Below, one piece after another: positions 1-12,682 of a DNA stretch of 64,000 nucleotides. Where the stretch lies: positions 31,109,121 to 31,173,120 of the forward strand of contig CM041085.1 of the NCBI GenBank assembly GCA_023079485.1, read 5' to 3'. The notes beneath the pieces were generated by a model, which was not told the DNA's origin, ran no database searches, and saw nothing but the letters and a program-made list of their open reading frames with translations. Made by a program: the position numbers and the translations under genes. The number at the start of each line of letters is the position of its first letter. The first letter of the stretch is position 1. The stretch is from Archilochus colubris. Lineage: Eukaryota; Chordata; Aves; Apodiformes; Trochilidae.

Positions 1-2092
1 ATAGAAGTAAGTGCTTCACCTTAAGTATTTTTAGGAGTTTTTGACATTCAAATTTTTAAAGACTGATAGAAAAATGTAAACCTTTTTTTTCCCCTCTACC
101 CTCAAATAACTTTTGAAACCAGACAGGTACCAAAAGACTGGACCCAGATATTTTAAAGTCAAATTTTATGATTCAAAAGTTACTTTTTAACTGTTTTTCC
201 TGTTAAAAGGGAAACTTCTACCTTCACATGTCAAATCTAAGTAGAGAATTTGAGATCATTTGTTCAGAAAAGTTCTTATTCCAAACAAAAAACTGTGGAA
301 CACAATTATTCCACTCATGCTTATCAGTCTGTAACTTTTAAATATACCTCAGTTTTGCCTACATTTGTGTAAACAGATGTACTCTATACTTTGGAATTAG
401 CTGTGTTATTCTGAGAAAAATTAGGTTGGGATGCCAGGATAGCTTTTTGGTAAAGTATTCTCAGGCTTTAAATTTTAAGACTTTTTTTAAAGGTACTTAT
501 GTACATCAGATTTTAGACATTGAGGTAGGAATTTTACATATCTCTGGTGAGCTTAGAGAGAATAAGTTAGAGCCAACTGGAACAAAAGTGTTTGCTTTTC
601 CCTCCTTAAAGACTTCTAGAAACCCTGTTTTGAAATGAGAAAAACTCTGCAAATGAGGGGTTTGGAGCAGGAACATTGAATCTGGCAGGAAGCTGAAACT
701 GTGTCACGAAACCATCTTTGCTATTCCTCTGAAACTCCATCCACATATGGCCAATTTTTCAACCCTTGAAAAACGGCAAGTTTTCAAAAATTAAGATATC
801 TAAAACCTCTCTCCTGACCAAGCCTGCTCTCTCCTCCCTCAAATCCTACTCCTGACTAGACTGGGAGCAAAACTTTCCAAAAGATTGAATGGCATGATAT
901 CGTTCAGACCAGTACAAACAGAAAGTTTTCCCCTTTTGCTGCTCTCCTGAGGCAGAGGAGGAGTCTGGGCTTCAATGCAGATTATTATGTCACTTACAAT
1001 ACTGAATTTCAGTTTCCAGATGTACAAACTGAATTTTGTGACACCATAACAGGGCGCCTACCTACCTCCTTTTCAATTCAGCACCAGAAAACAATATGTA
1101 AGAAAAAACTCTTTCCTAGAGGCATAGAGGAGATGCTGTAATATAACTAGCTTGTGCATTTCTTCAGGTTTTTTGTACCTAAGAAAGATGAGAGAGGATA
1201 AGACTAAATTGCACCCCACTCATGCAGAGTAAATTACTTAGTACACACATAAAATGGGGCAAAATACCTGAGTACTCTGGACAAACTCAAAAGATATTAA
1301 CAAATACTGATGTCTCAGACAGTTAGTACATATTTTCATGGAGGTAAAGATACTGAAGAAAAAAGGCATTTTTATGCTTTCCTAAACAAAATGTTAACCA
1401 TTTAAGTAACCATTAATTTAATTAATTAATTTTTTTTTTAAGTTACCTTTTGACATGGAAGAATGACAGCTTGTGGAACACATATCAACATTTTTCTTGC
1501 CCTCACCCCTTTGCCCGGGGTCTTCCCTCATTTTATCAGGTTTGCTCTGTGGATCTCAGCTCCATTTGCTAATCAGTCATATTTAATGAATTTGCCTCAC
1601 AGTATTACTTCTTAAGTTTCATTTTGCTGACAGATGCTTGATTTTGTACCATGCAACAAGAGTCACTCAGGCTTCAGGTTTAAACATGTGCTCTTGTGCA
1701 AGTGCACCCATGGGCATGTAAAATATGCGTGGTGATGTTCTCCTTCAGGTACTCTCTTTCAGCTCTCTCCTCTCAAGTACTGAGGCTCCTTTTATAGTAT
1801 CTCTTACTGTGGTTTCAAGTTACACTGAAACTGATACATAAAATAAGTCCAGTGCAACTTTTTTTCAAAATACAGATTTGCTAACAGATGAAGAATTAAA
1901 GACAAATACAAGTGGTGGCCCATTAATAGTCTCCACGCTTACAGGCTTCAAATTACAGCTATCAATGTGAGACTTCCTGCTACACATACTATTTTTTGGA
2001 TGTTCCAATACAAGAAGCAAGTCCAGAGGCCCCCAGCTGGTAAGGATACCTAAGGACAGCCTCAAGTGTCTTCTCAAATTACAGGGAAAAAA
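1..2092. other. AT-rich unique sequence, no gene seen
   Basis: No recognisable gene or repeat family. Open frames reach at most about 70 codons and resemble nothing known. A TTAA-rich stretch followed by a T-run lies near 1410-1440. The base composition and lack of coding signal suit intron or intergenic DNA. Confidence 0.6.
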
Positions 2093-2436
2093 AGATTGGG
2101 GAGACCTTATTGCTGCCCTCAACCATATGATCAGAGGAGACAGAAAATATAGGGCCAGACTCTTCCTGGAGGTGTGCTGCAACTGTCCAAGGATCAACTG
2201 GACACAGATTAGATTGTATGAAATATAAATTTTTTACCATAAGAATGGTAAAACACTAGAAGAGGCTGTCCAGAGATGCTGGGAACTCCTTGTCCTTCCA
2301 GGATGAGACTCAGCTTTGAGTTCAAGACTCAATTCAACAAGTCCCTGAGCAACCTGACCTAAAAATACCTTTTTTGAGCAGGGGTTTGGACCAGATGACA
2401 TCTTGACATCCCTTCCAATTTATTCCAATATTTTAT
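2093..2436 (+). mobile_element. CR1 LINE 3' fragment, old and diverged
   Basis: A degraded CR1 3' portion on the plus strand. It begins in the ORF2 C-terminal region (ggggagaccttattgctgcc near 2098), passes through decayed C-terminal coding sequence and reaches the 3' UTR core (gagcaggggtttggacc, then gatgacatcttgacatccct, near 2378-2412). The terminal ATTCTATG octamers have decayed to att-rich sequence. Many substitutions and small indels against the CR1 consensus remembered from bird genomes point to an old copy, probably of an F/Y-like subfamily. The reading frame is destroyed. Confidence 0.75.
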
Positions 2437-2888
2437 ATATCTAATACACAGGTTTGCAGCAGACTACACAGATGACATTCATTAATTTTACTATGGCATT
2501 TTCCCATTCTCCACAGATGCCTGAATTCAAGATCCCATTTCCTAATTTCAACCCTTCCAGTGTTCTTTCTTTGAGATATCTCCTTTTTTTTTTTTAATTT
2601 ATCTGCTCTTTTGCCCAGTTAGACAGGAATTAAGGAAGCTCTAGGGGCAAATTCACCCTTCCCCTCAATTTATCTAACTGGTCTAATCAATGTACCAGAG
2701 TCTCACTTCCTTTCATAATCTGAATTAGGAAGGAAAAAAGGGGGGAAAATTATTTGCCTCACTGTAATTTCTGTAAATTGATCCAGTCCCTATTTAATAT
2801 ACCTTTGCTGACCATTACCCCAGTAATGGGCCTAACTGAGCTCAGTACTCAAAGGCACAGTAAGAAGTCAGCCAAATTTGTGGCATTC

Positions 2889-2930
2889 AGAAAGAAAGGA
2901 AGGGGAAGGGGAAAGGGAAGAGGAAGAAAA
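2889..2930. repeat. Purine-rich (GGGGAA-like) tract
   Basis: 42 consecutive purines built from imperfect gaaag/ggggaag units. This is a typical homopurine low-complexity tract with no other feature attached. Confidence 0.8.
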
Positions 2931-4298
2931 TAGCTGATTCTTTTGATTAAAGTTTCTGTCTTCATCTAAAGACTCATTCTGAACTCTTATTCCATACATC
3001 CAGTTCCCTCTGTCAATGATCTTCCATGCAGGGACCAGTACAATAATGTGACCAGAGTGTCCAAGTGTTTAGAGGGTAGAGCCTAACCCCAAACTGGTAG
3101 ACAGTGTAGAATCAATCTTATGGCATGGCCTAGTTTCTTCATTCTATTTCTCTCAGTTGATAGATACACTATTTTTAGTTTAATACTCCACACATTCACA
3201 TTTCCCTCCTAGAAACTGATCCTCCAATTGAAATGTCCTTGTTATGAGGACATTCTGTCACCTCAAGAAGTTGTATTTATTGTAACTGTCATGTCCTAAC
3301 AAAGACCCAAATGGCTTGGAAAAGTGCTTCTGAATCCCATTCTTGTCTACCAGGAGTATTTGGCTTCAGCTATTGGTAGCAGAGGTCCTTTATTTTCTAG
3401 GAATCTTCAGACAATTGGGTTTATTAGTGATTATTTATCCCACTAATCATTGCCAATGAATTTTCTCTGCTTTTGCAAGCATGGCTACATGTATTGGTGA
3501 ATAACATGCAGTCAGTAAACAACATCCTCTTTGGTACCTTTGCTTCTCTCTATTCTATTAAATATTATCACAGAGGCACTGACCAATGCCACACAAGGAA
3601 GAGGTGTCAGTTTACCTCTGGGACTATTCTCACAATCCTCAAGTCAAAAGGAAAAGTCCACAAGGTGTATCAGTTGCTGAACTAATCAGTGTTGCTATAC
3701 GTGTTTCTGTATGCTCTCCTTGATGTCAAGAACTGGCTTGTTGTTGCCACCATTGCTCCAGAAACAACTACAGCCACATCTGAGTGGCTCATTGCTGCCC
3801 CTGGCCACCATTTGACAGATACTCTAGAAAAGCATAGACAGTAAATGTTTATTAAAAATTATCACATGCAGCAGGTAAGGTACTGGCTGCAGTCATCTTG
3901 TGTAGACCTCAAGTGAAACAGCAAACTCAATAGTCTAGATAGAAAAAAACTGTGGTGGATGTTGTATGGAAAGATGTCTTTAGTTAATAATTCAGCAGGC
4001 CTTTGTAACTGGGAGCTGTTTCTTGTGTTCTGGTGTACTTCTTAAAATTTTCGATCACCAATTATGAAGATATGTCCTAATCCTAGCAAAAATTCCACCT
4101 TTCAAGGAAAGAAGTCTCAATAATAAGCTCTCTCAGAAGATGTGATTCCTTTTAAGTAGCAAAAATGTATCATCTATATTCAAATATGAAATTTGGAGCT
4201 AATTACTTTCTTCTTTCATAAAAATTATAGTGAAGACATGAAGGATCAGGAAGATCTTGACATAAATCCTTGTAAGTAATTTTCTGATATTTTTACAT

Positions 4299-4330
4299 TT
4301 ATATATATATATTAAATAATAAATAAAAAA
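4299..4330. repeat. AT microsatellite
   Basis: An (AT)n run passing into taaataataaataaaa. It is simple low-complexity DNA. Confidence 0.75.
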
Positions 4331-5245
4331 AGAAGTGATAGGGTTTTTACTAAATATACAGTCCTAAATAATTTTGTGCTTGTCTTCTACAATAATATGA
4401 ATCAGTCACCGTCTGAGTGGAACTGATCATGATGAGCTAACTTAAAAATGAGTTTAAGTGCTTTGCTGGATGAGGGCCTAAATCTTTGATCCTGATCCTC
4501 ACACACACATCATTTCAAACCATCAGAAAAGTCCAACATTAACAGCCAGAAAGGTCATATCTCATTCTTTGGGAATAACTTGCAAACTTTCCAAAATTCT
4601 GTTTCTGTGATATAACAAATACTCCTTATTCCAGAGAAGTCCAATTTTAAAACTGAGTTAACAATCTGACAAGCCCGGCCAATGGAATCTGAACCAAAAC
4701 GCAGTGCGAAACACTCAGTTCTACAGCGATTGTTATTTGTACTCAGGAGCACCTAAGAACACCATCAGAAATTAGGTTCTTGTTGTCCTAAGTACAATGT
4801 ATACTTAGAACAAAGAATGTTTACTTACTAGCCCAGATTTGGATATCCAGGATCATGCTGGTGACCGAAAACAACACCATTAAAGACAGAGTTTCTCCAC
4901 TTTTTCACAAAATGTTAACAGACCTGACAAAGTATCTCCTGCTTCCATTATGATATTGCATTGTTTAATAAAACTTGAAACTCTCTCTAAACTCTAAATA
5001 TAAAATTATTTTATCAAGATACCAAACAATTCAACAACTACAAAGACAGGGAACCTATACAGAACTAAAGAATTAACACTCGATAAAAAAATAAGGGAGT
5101 TACAAAGTAGGCAATTTCATCACTCACAAACTAGCCACAGGGTAACTCAAGAACCAATATATGTTGGGTGTCCTGAAGACTTCAGTTCTTGCCAGAACAA
5201 TCATGAACAAAATCAGACAGCTTCAGTCTTGGCTAACCAGCATGT

Positions 5246-5269
5246 CATATTCATCTGCATATTCATCTA
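5246..5269 (+). repeat. 12-bp tandem duplication
   Basis: The unit catattcatctg at 5246-5257 is followed directly by catattcatcta at 5258-5269, with one mismatch. It looks like a local slippage duplication. Confidence 0.8.
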
Positions 5270-5513
5270 TCTCAGGCAGATGAGAAATAAAACCCACCCA
5301 AAAGAAAAGAAAGAATAGGAAAAAAGCTTGTCTTCTGTTTGCTGAAAGCTTTCAAAGTCACTTCTATGCTTCTGTAGAAAGACAAAAATGCATTGTCATC
5401 TCTCGAGCGGAACAAATAGGACCTTAGTGATTCGGTAACAGTTGTGCTCTCTTGGCAGATATTACCTTGTTTAAGGCAGGGAAGATCAAAGAAAATAACT
5501 GGATGCCAAGAGA

Positions 5514-5545
5514 GAAAAAAAAAAGGGGTAAAAAAAAAAAAAAGG
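5514..5545 (+). repeat. A-rich tract
   Basis: Two A-runs of about 10 and 13 bases separated by ggggt. The overlapping lysine-rich open frames are produced by this tract and are not genes. Confidence 0.75.
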
Positions 5546-6546
5546 TCAAAGTTATTTATTATTTCAGCATTCCCCTATCTTTATTTGTTCTTGTACCATT
5601 TTCATTGTTTTGTGCAACAAGATGGAGGCTTTCCTGAAAGAGAGCAGTCAATAATTTAATGCAATGGTTCTTTTGCAATAAAGGGTCTCCTATATGTTCA
5701 GAAACTCATCAGAGCAACAGGTTCCCTATTCTCAAGGGTATGTAAAATGCACAGTTCCATATATTCATTTAGCACAATGGTCTACAAAAGACAGAAGTTA
5801 TTAGCTGTTAGTGTCAAATTAGAAGAACAGAAAGAATTCTCAGCAATCATTAACATTAGAGATTCCTAATACAATAATATTTGTATTTTTATTTTCTTTG
5901 AAACTGTAGGAAAACCAGCATTAGTATTAACTACTTGCCATTTTTCCAAGTGAGGTTACAGCTGTAAAACCTTAAAAAGCTGTAAACAGTGTTATCCTAG
6001 AGCTCTTAAAAGTGTGGTAAATTAATTTAAATTTGTTTTGCTATTGTTTTTTGCCTGGAGATATATCAGGAAATTTAATTTCTTATTGTATAACTAAGGG
6101 ATAGAGTTATCCCTAGTGCTTCCCAAAAGAAATCTTGCCATAATCAAAACCTCAGCAACGCATCACTTGTGCAACATAAGACAGAGAAAGAGAAGACACT
6201 ACATGAAGACAACTGAAATGTAGACTCCTGAGCCATCTTTATATGTCCCAGCTCTGGTATGTGAAGAAAGGTTGCTGCTAGAGTGGTGCCATGCACTGGG
6301 TATTTAACCCCTGTATTGCAGGTGGTATAACACCAATATGGTTATACTGCTTTGCATATCAAGTTACTTCCTCTTTACAGTGTAATATATTAAATAATCC
6401 AGGCAGTGATATTACATGGCTCTTTCTACTGCACTTCTTTGACTAGGACATATATGTGTAGAATGGCCTCTTGGTAGGAAAAGAAAAAATGCTCGGTAGT
6501 GCAGACTCTCCACTGTGTTGACTCCCATCCCCTGAGTGCAAATAGT

Positions 6547-6955
6547 CATAGAATCATAGAATCATAGAAAGAATCATAGAATCAGCTGGGTTGGAAGGGA
6601 CCTCTGAGATCATCAAGTCCAACCCTTGATCCACTACCACCGCGGTTAAAGGACCATGGCACTGAGTGCCACATCCAGTCTCTTTTTAAATATCTCCCAC
6701 TCCAGCACCTCAATCTCCTTCCTGAACTGAGGGGCCCAGAACTGGACACAGGACTCAAGCTGTGGCCTCACCAGGACTGAGTACAGGGGCAGAATCCCTT
6801 CCCTGGACCTGCTGGCCACACTGTTCCTGATACAGGCCAGGATGCCATTGGCCTTCTTGGCCACCTGGGCACACTGCTGGCTCACGTTCAGCTTCTTGTC
6901 AATCCAAATTCCCAGGTCCCTCTCTGTCTGGCTGCTCTCCAGTCACTCTGTCTTG
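6547..6955 (-). mobile_element. CR1 LINE 3' end with internal deletion
   Basis: A minus-strand CR1. Its 3' end at 6547 shows several atagaatc octamers, then the conserved gggttggaagggacc core. Read on the minus strand, 6646-6885 keeps an open 79-codon piece of ORF2 ([20 protein letters not shown], later [20 protein letters not shown]). That piece joins, near 6700, directly to the ORF2 C-terminus ([12 protein letters not shown]). About 310 bp present in the related copy at 31090-31566 are missing. The join keeps frame and lies at a ctggag-like sequence that occurs on both sides in the intact relative, suggesting a microhomology deletion or template jump. The family signature ccatggcactgagtgccac is shared with the 31090 copy. 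Confidence 0.9.
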
Positions 6956-9900
6956 GCACCACTAGAGCCATATGGACTGAGGACACATTACAGCCCAAAA
7001 CCAACATGGTGACACAGAGCAGCACCAGGAAGGGAGAAATGACCTTCAGAGCTAAGGGTAGTTTCACATGGGATTGAACAGGTTGTTGGAGACAAAGTAC
7101 TACAACTGATGGACCAACACTTTGCTCTAATATAGCAACAATTCCTTTAGGCCTGCTATGTTTATGGTCAAAAACCAAAAAAAACAAAAAAAACAACCCC
7201 ACCAAACCCACACAACAAAAAAAACACCCACCACAACAACCAAAAAAACAAAACACAACAACACTATGCTTACAGCAGTCCCTAGTCAAGCACAGACACT
7301 ATATGTGCTCAGAGAAGGCAATGGTTGGGCAATACAGAAAATTTTGGTCAATACAGAAAAATGGTGATCAGTCTAAAATATAGGTTGAACACTGATGACT
7401 TGTAAGGATATATCCAGGTTCTCTGTGTGGGATCCATACACCAGAAATTTTCAGCATATCATTTTAGCAGTACAAATTTTTCTTTCAGCACTTCAGATAC
7501 AGTTCATTTATCCAGGCAGTTCAACCCACTCTTCCCCATGTAGTGTTCTTAACTTGCTGTTCATTGCTTGTGATAAAATCACAAAAATATAATTTTATAT
7601 GAGAAATAAAATTAATGTTAAAAAAATCTACACATGCTCTGTGACAAAACAGAAATGTATGATGAATGCAGGTAGCTACTTATTTTATCTGAGGTATCCA
7701 GACTGCATGCAGCCACCTCTGATAAAACTGAATGAACTTGAACTAAATCTAAATAATTTCCACAATAAGCATGACTGTGTCCTCACCCAAATCAATGAAG
7801 AAATTATCCCTGTAAAATTAATAGGATTATCCATGAATGAATTTTCAATAGTGGTATGTTAAAATAATATGGCCCTTATTGCTAAAAGGAAATAAAACCA
7901 AAACACTCTTAGAAACATTCCTTTACCACGTTTCTGATTTGAAATGTTGATTCTGAGGAAACAAAGATGCAAAGGAGCAAATGTTGCAGAGCCTCACTGA
8001 AAAAAGTAGCAGTTGATTTTTGTGATGAATCTCTCCCTGATTGCCTACATTCTTCAAATATAAAGATACATAAAAGATACTGTAGCAGCAATGTCTGAAA
8101 TCAAGCAAAGTGGAAGGAATTTATTTATTTTCCCAAGTGATTTCTGCTTTAAAGAAATAAATTGCCATATATTCTAACCTCCCATACATTGACAGGAATG
8201 ATTAGGGATATACTATATCATCTCTATCCAAGAAAATTTGACCTCTTTTGCTCTGATGGATCATGAAGGAGAAAAATCTTACCATTTTAAACACATTTTA
8301 GATAAACTTGTATATTTTACAGAGCAATGACAAAATTCATCCATTTTCACTTCATGCTTTCTTCACTTGATACATGCACCAACTTTACAGTCATATTTGG
8401 CAAAAATGAAACATTTTTTCTGTCAAAAGGCATCATATTTCAAGACAAGAATTCCCTGATGCTATAGTATTTTATGTATTTCCACATAATTATGTAAAAA
8501 AATATAACATGAAGTTGAGTTCTTAAAAAAAGTTATAGCCACCAACATTGTAATAAATAAAACAGGCTCAGAAACTTAGTTAACAATTAACAAAACTCCT
8601 GAAAGTAGCCTTCAAACATACTATTTTTTTTCAACCCTTCTAAAAAACTCAAAACATGCTGACCTTGCAATGCTCAGGATGGATCATGAGATCAAAGAAG
8701 TTTAGCCATTTATTTCATATTTTAAATAAGTTACATAAAAGCTTCATGTCACCATCTTGTTTTCCCCTTGGCCAAAGTAGCTGCAACACATCCTTATTGA
8801 AACTACAGCACAACCAAATTTAATTGAGAAAAGACTCCACACTTCAAGTTTCATAGGCTTAAAAACATAACTCAGAAAAGAAGCACTCAGAAAAGAACAG
8901 TTTGAACAATCCAATGTGAAAAACTTTAGATAAAATAATCTCATCTTGAAGAGATGGAAGCACATATAGCATCACAGAAACCAGCCCCCAGAAGAAAAGC
9001 TTACTGCCTTCAAGTCAGAAATGGAAGGAACATTAATTTTGATCAGAACTGAGGTCTGATTATCTCCTGGAAGCTGAAGGCTTGCAAACACTTCTAAAGT
9101 TATTATCTCTTCAAAAGAACAGAAAGATATCTATCTTCTGCTAGGCAGCTAGTAGTGCCTGTCACTGTATCATCTCATTTCCTTTCCAGAATCTTTGAAT
9201 TCCACATGAACTCCTTTTATAATTGTAGCTACATACTCCATTTACATTATATATTACTTGCTCCATTTACAGCCTGTTACTAGGTAATTACTTTTCCTGT
9301 CAACAGAAAAATTAATAATTTAATCATTCATACTATAAGGGAAGAAACAAGAAGTCAGCATTTTTAGATGCAGACTCACAGAACAACTTTTATATGTATA
9401 ACACTTCAAGACACTTTAAAATTGTTAAAATGCTCATTAGTCTTACATTTTCATATATAAGTCTTTACAAACTTCTCTTTTTTTCAAAATTCTGAATGAA
9501 CTTAAAACATAAAAAATAGACTTAGGAATCTATGCATTTTTTGGTTTTGATACATCAGTGTCTTTTACTGTCAAGAAAAAAGTGAGCAGAGTGAGCCTGC
9601 ATTCCTTGGAAGAATAGTTAAGACAATCTGAATTACCTTTCTTATACTGATTTCCAAATATTCCTGCAAAACTATGGTTCCCTGAGTGTAATACCAGGTC
9701 AAGTGAGTAGTTTTGCTTTTGGAACTACAGGAGTTCCTTCAGACCTATGGAAAAATTTCATGCAATCCATGTAGTTATCAGCCTGTTATGCATAACAATT
9801 AACAACAGGCCTTTTAAGTGGTGCAACTCAGTATTGTAAATACACCCATATTATATCATTTGGGTCACTCTAGGATACCCAAAGCACTACATAAGACTGG

Positions 9901-9980
9901 AATATTTAATCAAATGGTTAGAGGAAATCTATGATCCCTGGAGCAGCTGTGTGCAGGTAACTGGCAATTATATCTCAGTG
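6956..9980. other. AT-rich unique sequence
   Basis: About 3 kb of AT-rich DNA with no recognised gene. It contains the A/C-only tract at 7169-7264. An 87-codon frame at 7599-7862 and a 73-codon minus frame at 8744-8965 resemble no known protein. Confidence 0.6.
7169..7264 (+). repeat. A/C-only low-complexity tract (96 bp)
   Basis: Ninety-six consecutive bases contain only A and C on the plus strand, mixing A-runs with ccaccacaac-like segments. It is extreme strand asymmetry and not a regular microsatellite. The overlapping minus frame (6888-7289), rich in F, C and G, is an artefact of this tract. Confidence 0.85.
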
Positions 9981-10445
9981 AATCATGGAATGGTTTGGGT
10001 TGGAAGGGACACTAAAGATCATCCAGTTCCAGCCACCATCCACGGGCAGGGACACCTTCTCCCAGACCAGGCTACTCAAAGCCCCATCCAACCTGGCCTT
10101 GAACACTTCCAGGGAGGAGGCAGCCACCACTTCCCTGGGCAACCTGTGCCAGTGTCTCACCATCCTCACATTTAAGAATTTCTTTCCATGTCTAACCTAA
10201 ATCTACCCTCTTTCAGTTTGAAGCTGATAGCCCTCATCCTATCACTATTTACTGTCCTTGTAAAAAGTTCCTCCCCAGCTGTCCTGTAGACCTCTTCAGG
10301 TACTGGAAGGTTGCTATAAGGTCCCCTTGGAGCCTTCTCTTCTCCAGGCTGAACAACCCCAACTCTCATAGCCTGTCCTCACAGGAGAGGTGCTCCAGCC
10401 CTCTGGTCATTTTCATGCCCCTCCTCTGGACCTGCTCCAGCAGGT
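9981..10445 (-). mobile_element. CR1 LINE 3' portion
   Basis: A 5'-truncated CR1 on the minus strand. The 3' end at 9981 reads aatcatggaatggtttgggt, with the octamer repeat reduced to about one unit. The 3' UTR and the end of ORF2 follow (minus frame 9975-10169 carries VRHWHRLPREVVAASSLEVF, the usual CR1 C-terminal motif), then the LEK/GDL region, and the copy breaks off at gacctgctccagcagg. The frame is interrupted at least once. It belongs to the same subfamily as 16851, 40942, 54967 and 57090. Confidence 0.92.
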
Positions 10446-11818
10446 GATGGGCTCTTGTGCTTCTATTGCTACATATATATACACGTTCATGTATAGTGTA
10501 TATTTACGTGTGCATATATATATATATAGTATGTGTACACGTGTATATCAGTAGTAGCACAACGGCTCATACCTAAAAATTCCTATATGTGTATATCTGA
10601 GAGGTCTGATTTGGGGGAAAAAGCTATTAACTTGCTATATATGTGGGGTTTTTTATACTTTTTTAAAAAAAAAAAAAAATGGAAAAAACCCCTAGCAAAG
10701 GATGAGACAGAAGAATTTGGTAGTATAGCTTACCTATAAACAGAGGCAAAAATGTTATTTACTACATAAGCTTACCTTAAGAAAATCTGTAGCACCACAA
10801 TGTTTGTACTTTCAGGTCAAGTGGCCTTCTGTGTTCAGATACTGACATAGGCAATGTAGATCGTGTTTCCCATTGGCATCAAGGTCTTTTGTCTAGTTTG
10901 TGCTTAATTACAACTCCCTATATGGATCTCCAAAGAATTTTAAGATAAATTATTTGTACTTAACAGCTACCCCATACCAATTAGAGACAGCTTTTCAAAT
11001 TGATCATTAAAAAAAAAAAGATCATTTTTTAAAAATTGATAGCAACACCTTAGTATTTTCCAAAATGTTTTTGTTCTGATACAGATATATCAATTATTAA
11101 CTTTCCAAATTGAATATTTTCTTCTTCTACTACTACTTTTTTAACTTTAAAAGTAGCAGATTTTGATATTATTCAAACTGAAATGTGGTAGAGTTCTTTT
11201 CTGTGGTCTTTCCATCAAAGGCAGAATAAAAGTATTAATTTTCCTATTCCAGGCTGCTGCCAGTGTTATGCATTCAATTATTCACATTGATTCATAGTGC
11301 CTTTGGAGACTTACTGATCATCTACAACTGACTGAAAGATATGCTATTCAAACCAAACTACAAGATACTTTTATCAGTCTCCTAGTTCTCCAAAATGAGC
11401 ACGAGTGTAGCATTAGAGACATCAAGGAGGCTTACATCTATTTAACTCACATGGTTTGAATTCAATATATAAAGGAATGTGATTATCAGATATATGAAGG
11501 TAACAAACTAACTTGTTGAACACTGATACCTGAATTTGAAACCTTTACTCAATAATGCTGTCTAATGGGTCTGGAGAACTAACTGCAATACAGCTTGCTA
11601 GAAATAGAACAGATTGGGGTAACTGGAAGTGGACTGGAGAAGATGAAAAATACCAAGAAGAGCCACATCAGCCCAGACTCTTGGTACTGATAGCTCTGTA
11701 ATCCCATCTTCAACAATAGTTGCTACAGATGGATGATCACAAGAGAGAAAGAACAGAAAAAGGTTGTGTTATTTCTCCTATCTATTCTCCTAGCTTTTAT
11801 TTATTTTATTTATTTTTA
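10446..11818. other. AT-rich sequence with microsatellites
   Basis: Holds the TA/TG-rich repeat at 10471-10549 and an A-run at 10665-10679. Nothing else is recognised. Confidence 0.6.
10471..10549. repeat. Imperfect (TA)n/(TG)n microsatellite
   Basis: Alternating pyrimidine-purine runs (atatatat, tgtgcatata, gtgtacacgtgtat) directly follow the broken 5' end of the CR1 at 9981-10445. Several short self-complementary segments are present. Confidence 0.8.
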
Positions 11819-11893
11819 AGGGTTGGACTCGATGATCTCTGAGGTCCCTTCCAACCCAGCCAATTCTATGAGTCTATGATTCTATGATTCTAT
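11819..11893 (+). mobile_element. CR1 3' terminus, 75-bp remnant
   Basis: Only the extreme 3' end is present: agggttggactcgatgatct, the ggtcccttccaaccc core and about three ATTCTATG-type octamers. It is a severely 5'-truncated insertion or relic. A/T-rich tttattttattt sequence lies just upstream. Confidence 0.9.
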
Positions 11894-12644
11894 TTCTGCT
11901 CACAGGATTTGCTGAGCGTAACCCAGTTACCTATTCATGTTATTTTCATTCTTCCTTCAGCCTGTACAAACTGTTTGCCTCCATAACAACCTTTGGCAAT
12001 GAATCTCACAAATCTCCCTGTGTGGGACATTACCTTTTTTTGCTACTGCTCAACCCGGTTTCTTAAAGCTTCACTGCACGGTCTACGAGTCATTCTTTTT
12101 GGAAAAACTGTATAAGGCTCAGTCTCTATACATTAAATCCAAAACTATTACCCAAAAAGACCCATCAAACCAACTGTGAGGACCCCTGTAGGAACGTGAA
12201 GTCATCAAACACACCTCTGCTTTATCTGAAAGTCTTAGATCTGATTGCTTTTCTCTGGCACAGCACTGAAGCTGTCCTCCCCTTAGCAGCTGGGTGCCCA
12301 GTTTCATATCTAGAATAGGCTGGGATATGAACAAGAGGCAGAACAGCATTCAAATTCTCTATAGACAATTTGGAAGGAACACTCTGAGTATGTCTAACAC
12401 ACACAGCAAAGCACTAAAAGAAAGCTTAGCAAAAGTTAGTTGCTTGTTTTATTTTATTTTTAAGTGATGAAAGTACAAGTAAAAGCAAGGCTGTAGCCTT
12501 GTGGTGAGAAATTTCACCAGGGAAAAGGAAAATTTGCATTTTGGTCCTGCTCCCAGAACTATTTGCTTTTTATTCAAAGTCTACTTTCATATAAAACTCA
12601 CAAAATAAATCTTCGATTAAGATTAACACTGTAATATGCAATCT

Positions 12645-12682
12645 CAAAAAAAAACAAAAACAAAAAAACCTAAACAAAAACA
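12645..12682 (+). repeat. A/C-rich tract
   Basis: A caaaaa-type low-complexity run similar in character to the tract at 7169-7264, but shorter and interrupted by a single T. Confidence 0.7.

Larger units (their letters stand above)
2437..6546. other. AT-rich unique sequence with simple repeats
   Basis: About 4.1 kb without a recognised gene. It holds a purine tract (2889-2930), an AT microsatellite (4299-4330), a 12-bp tandem duplication (5246-5269) and A-runs (5514-5545). Frames of 60-71 codons here are unremarkable and match no family I know. Confidence 0.6.

Noticed and set aside
6888..7289. 133-codon minus frame rich in F, C and G
   Set aside because: Caused by the A/C-only tract at 7169-7264 plus adjacent CR1 sequence.
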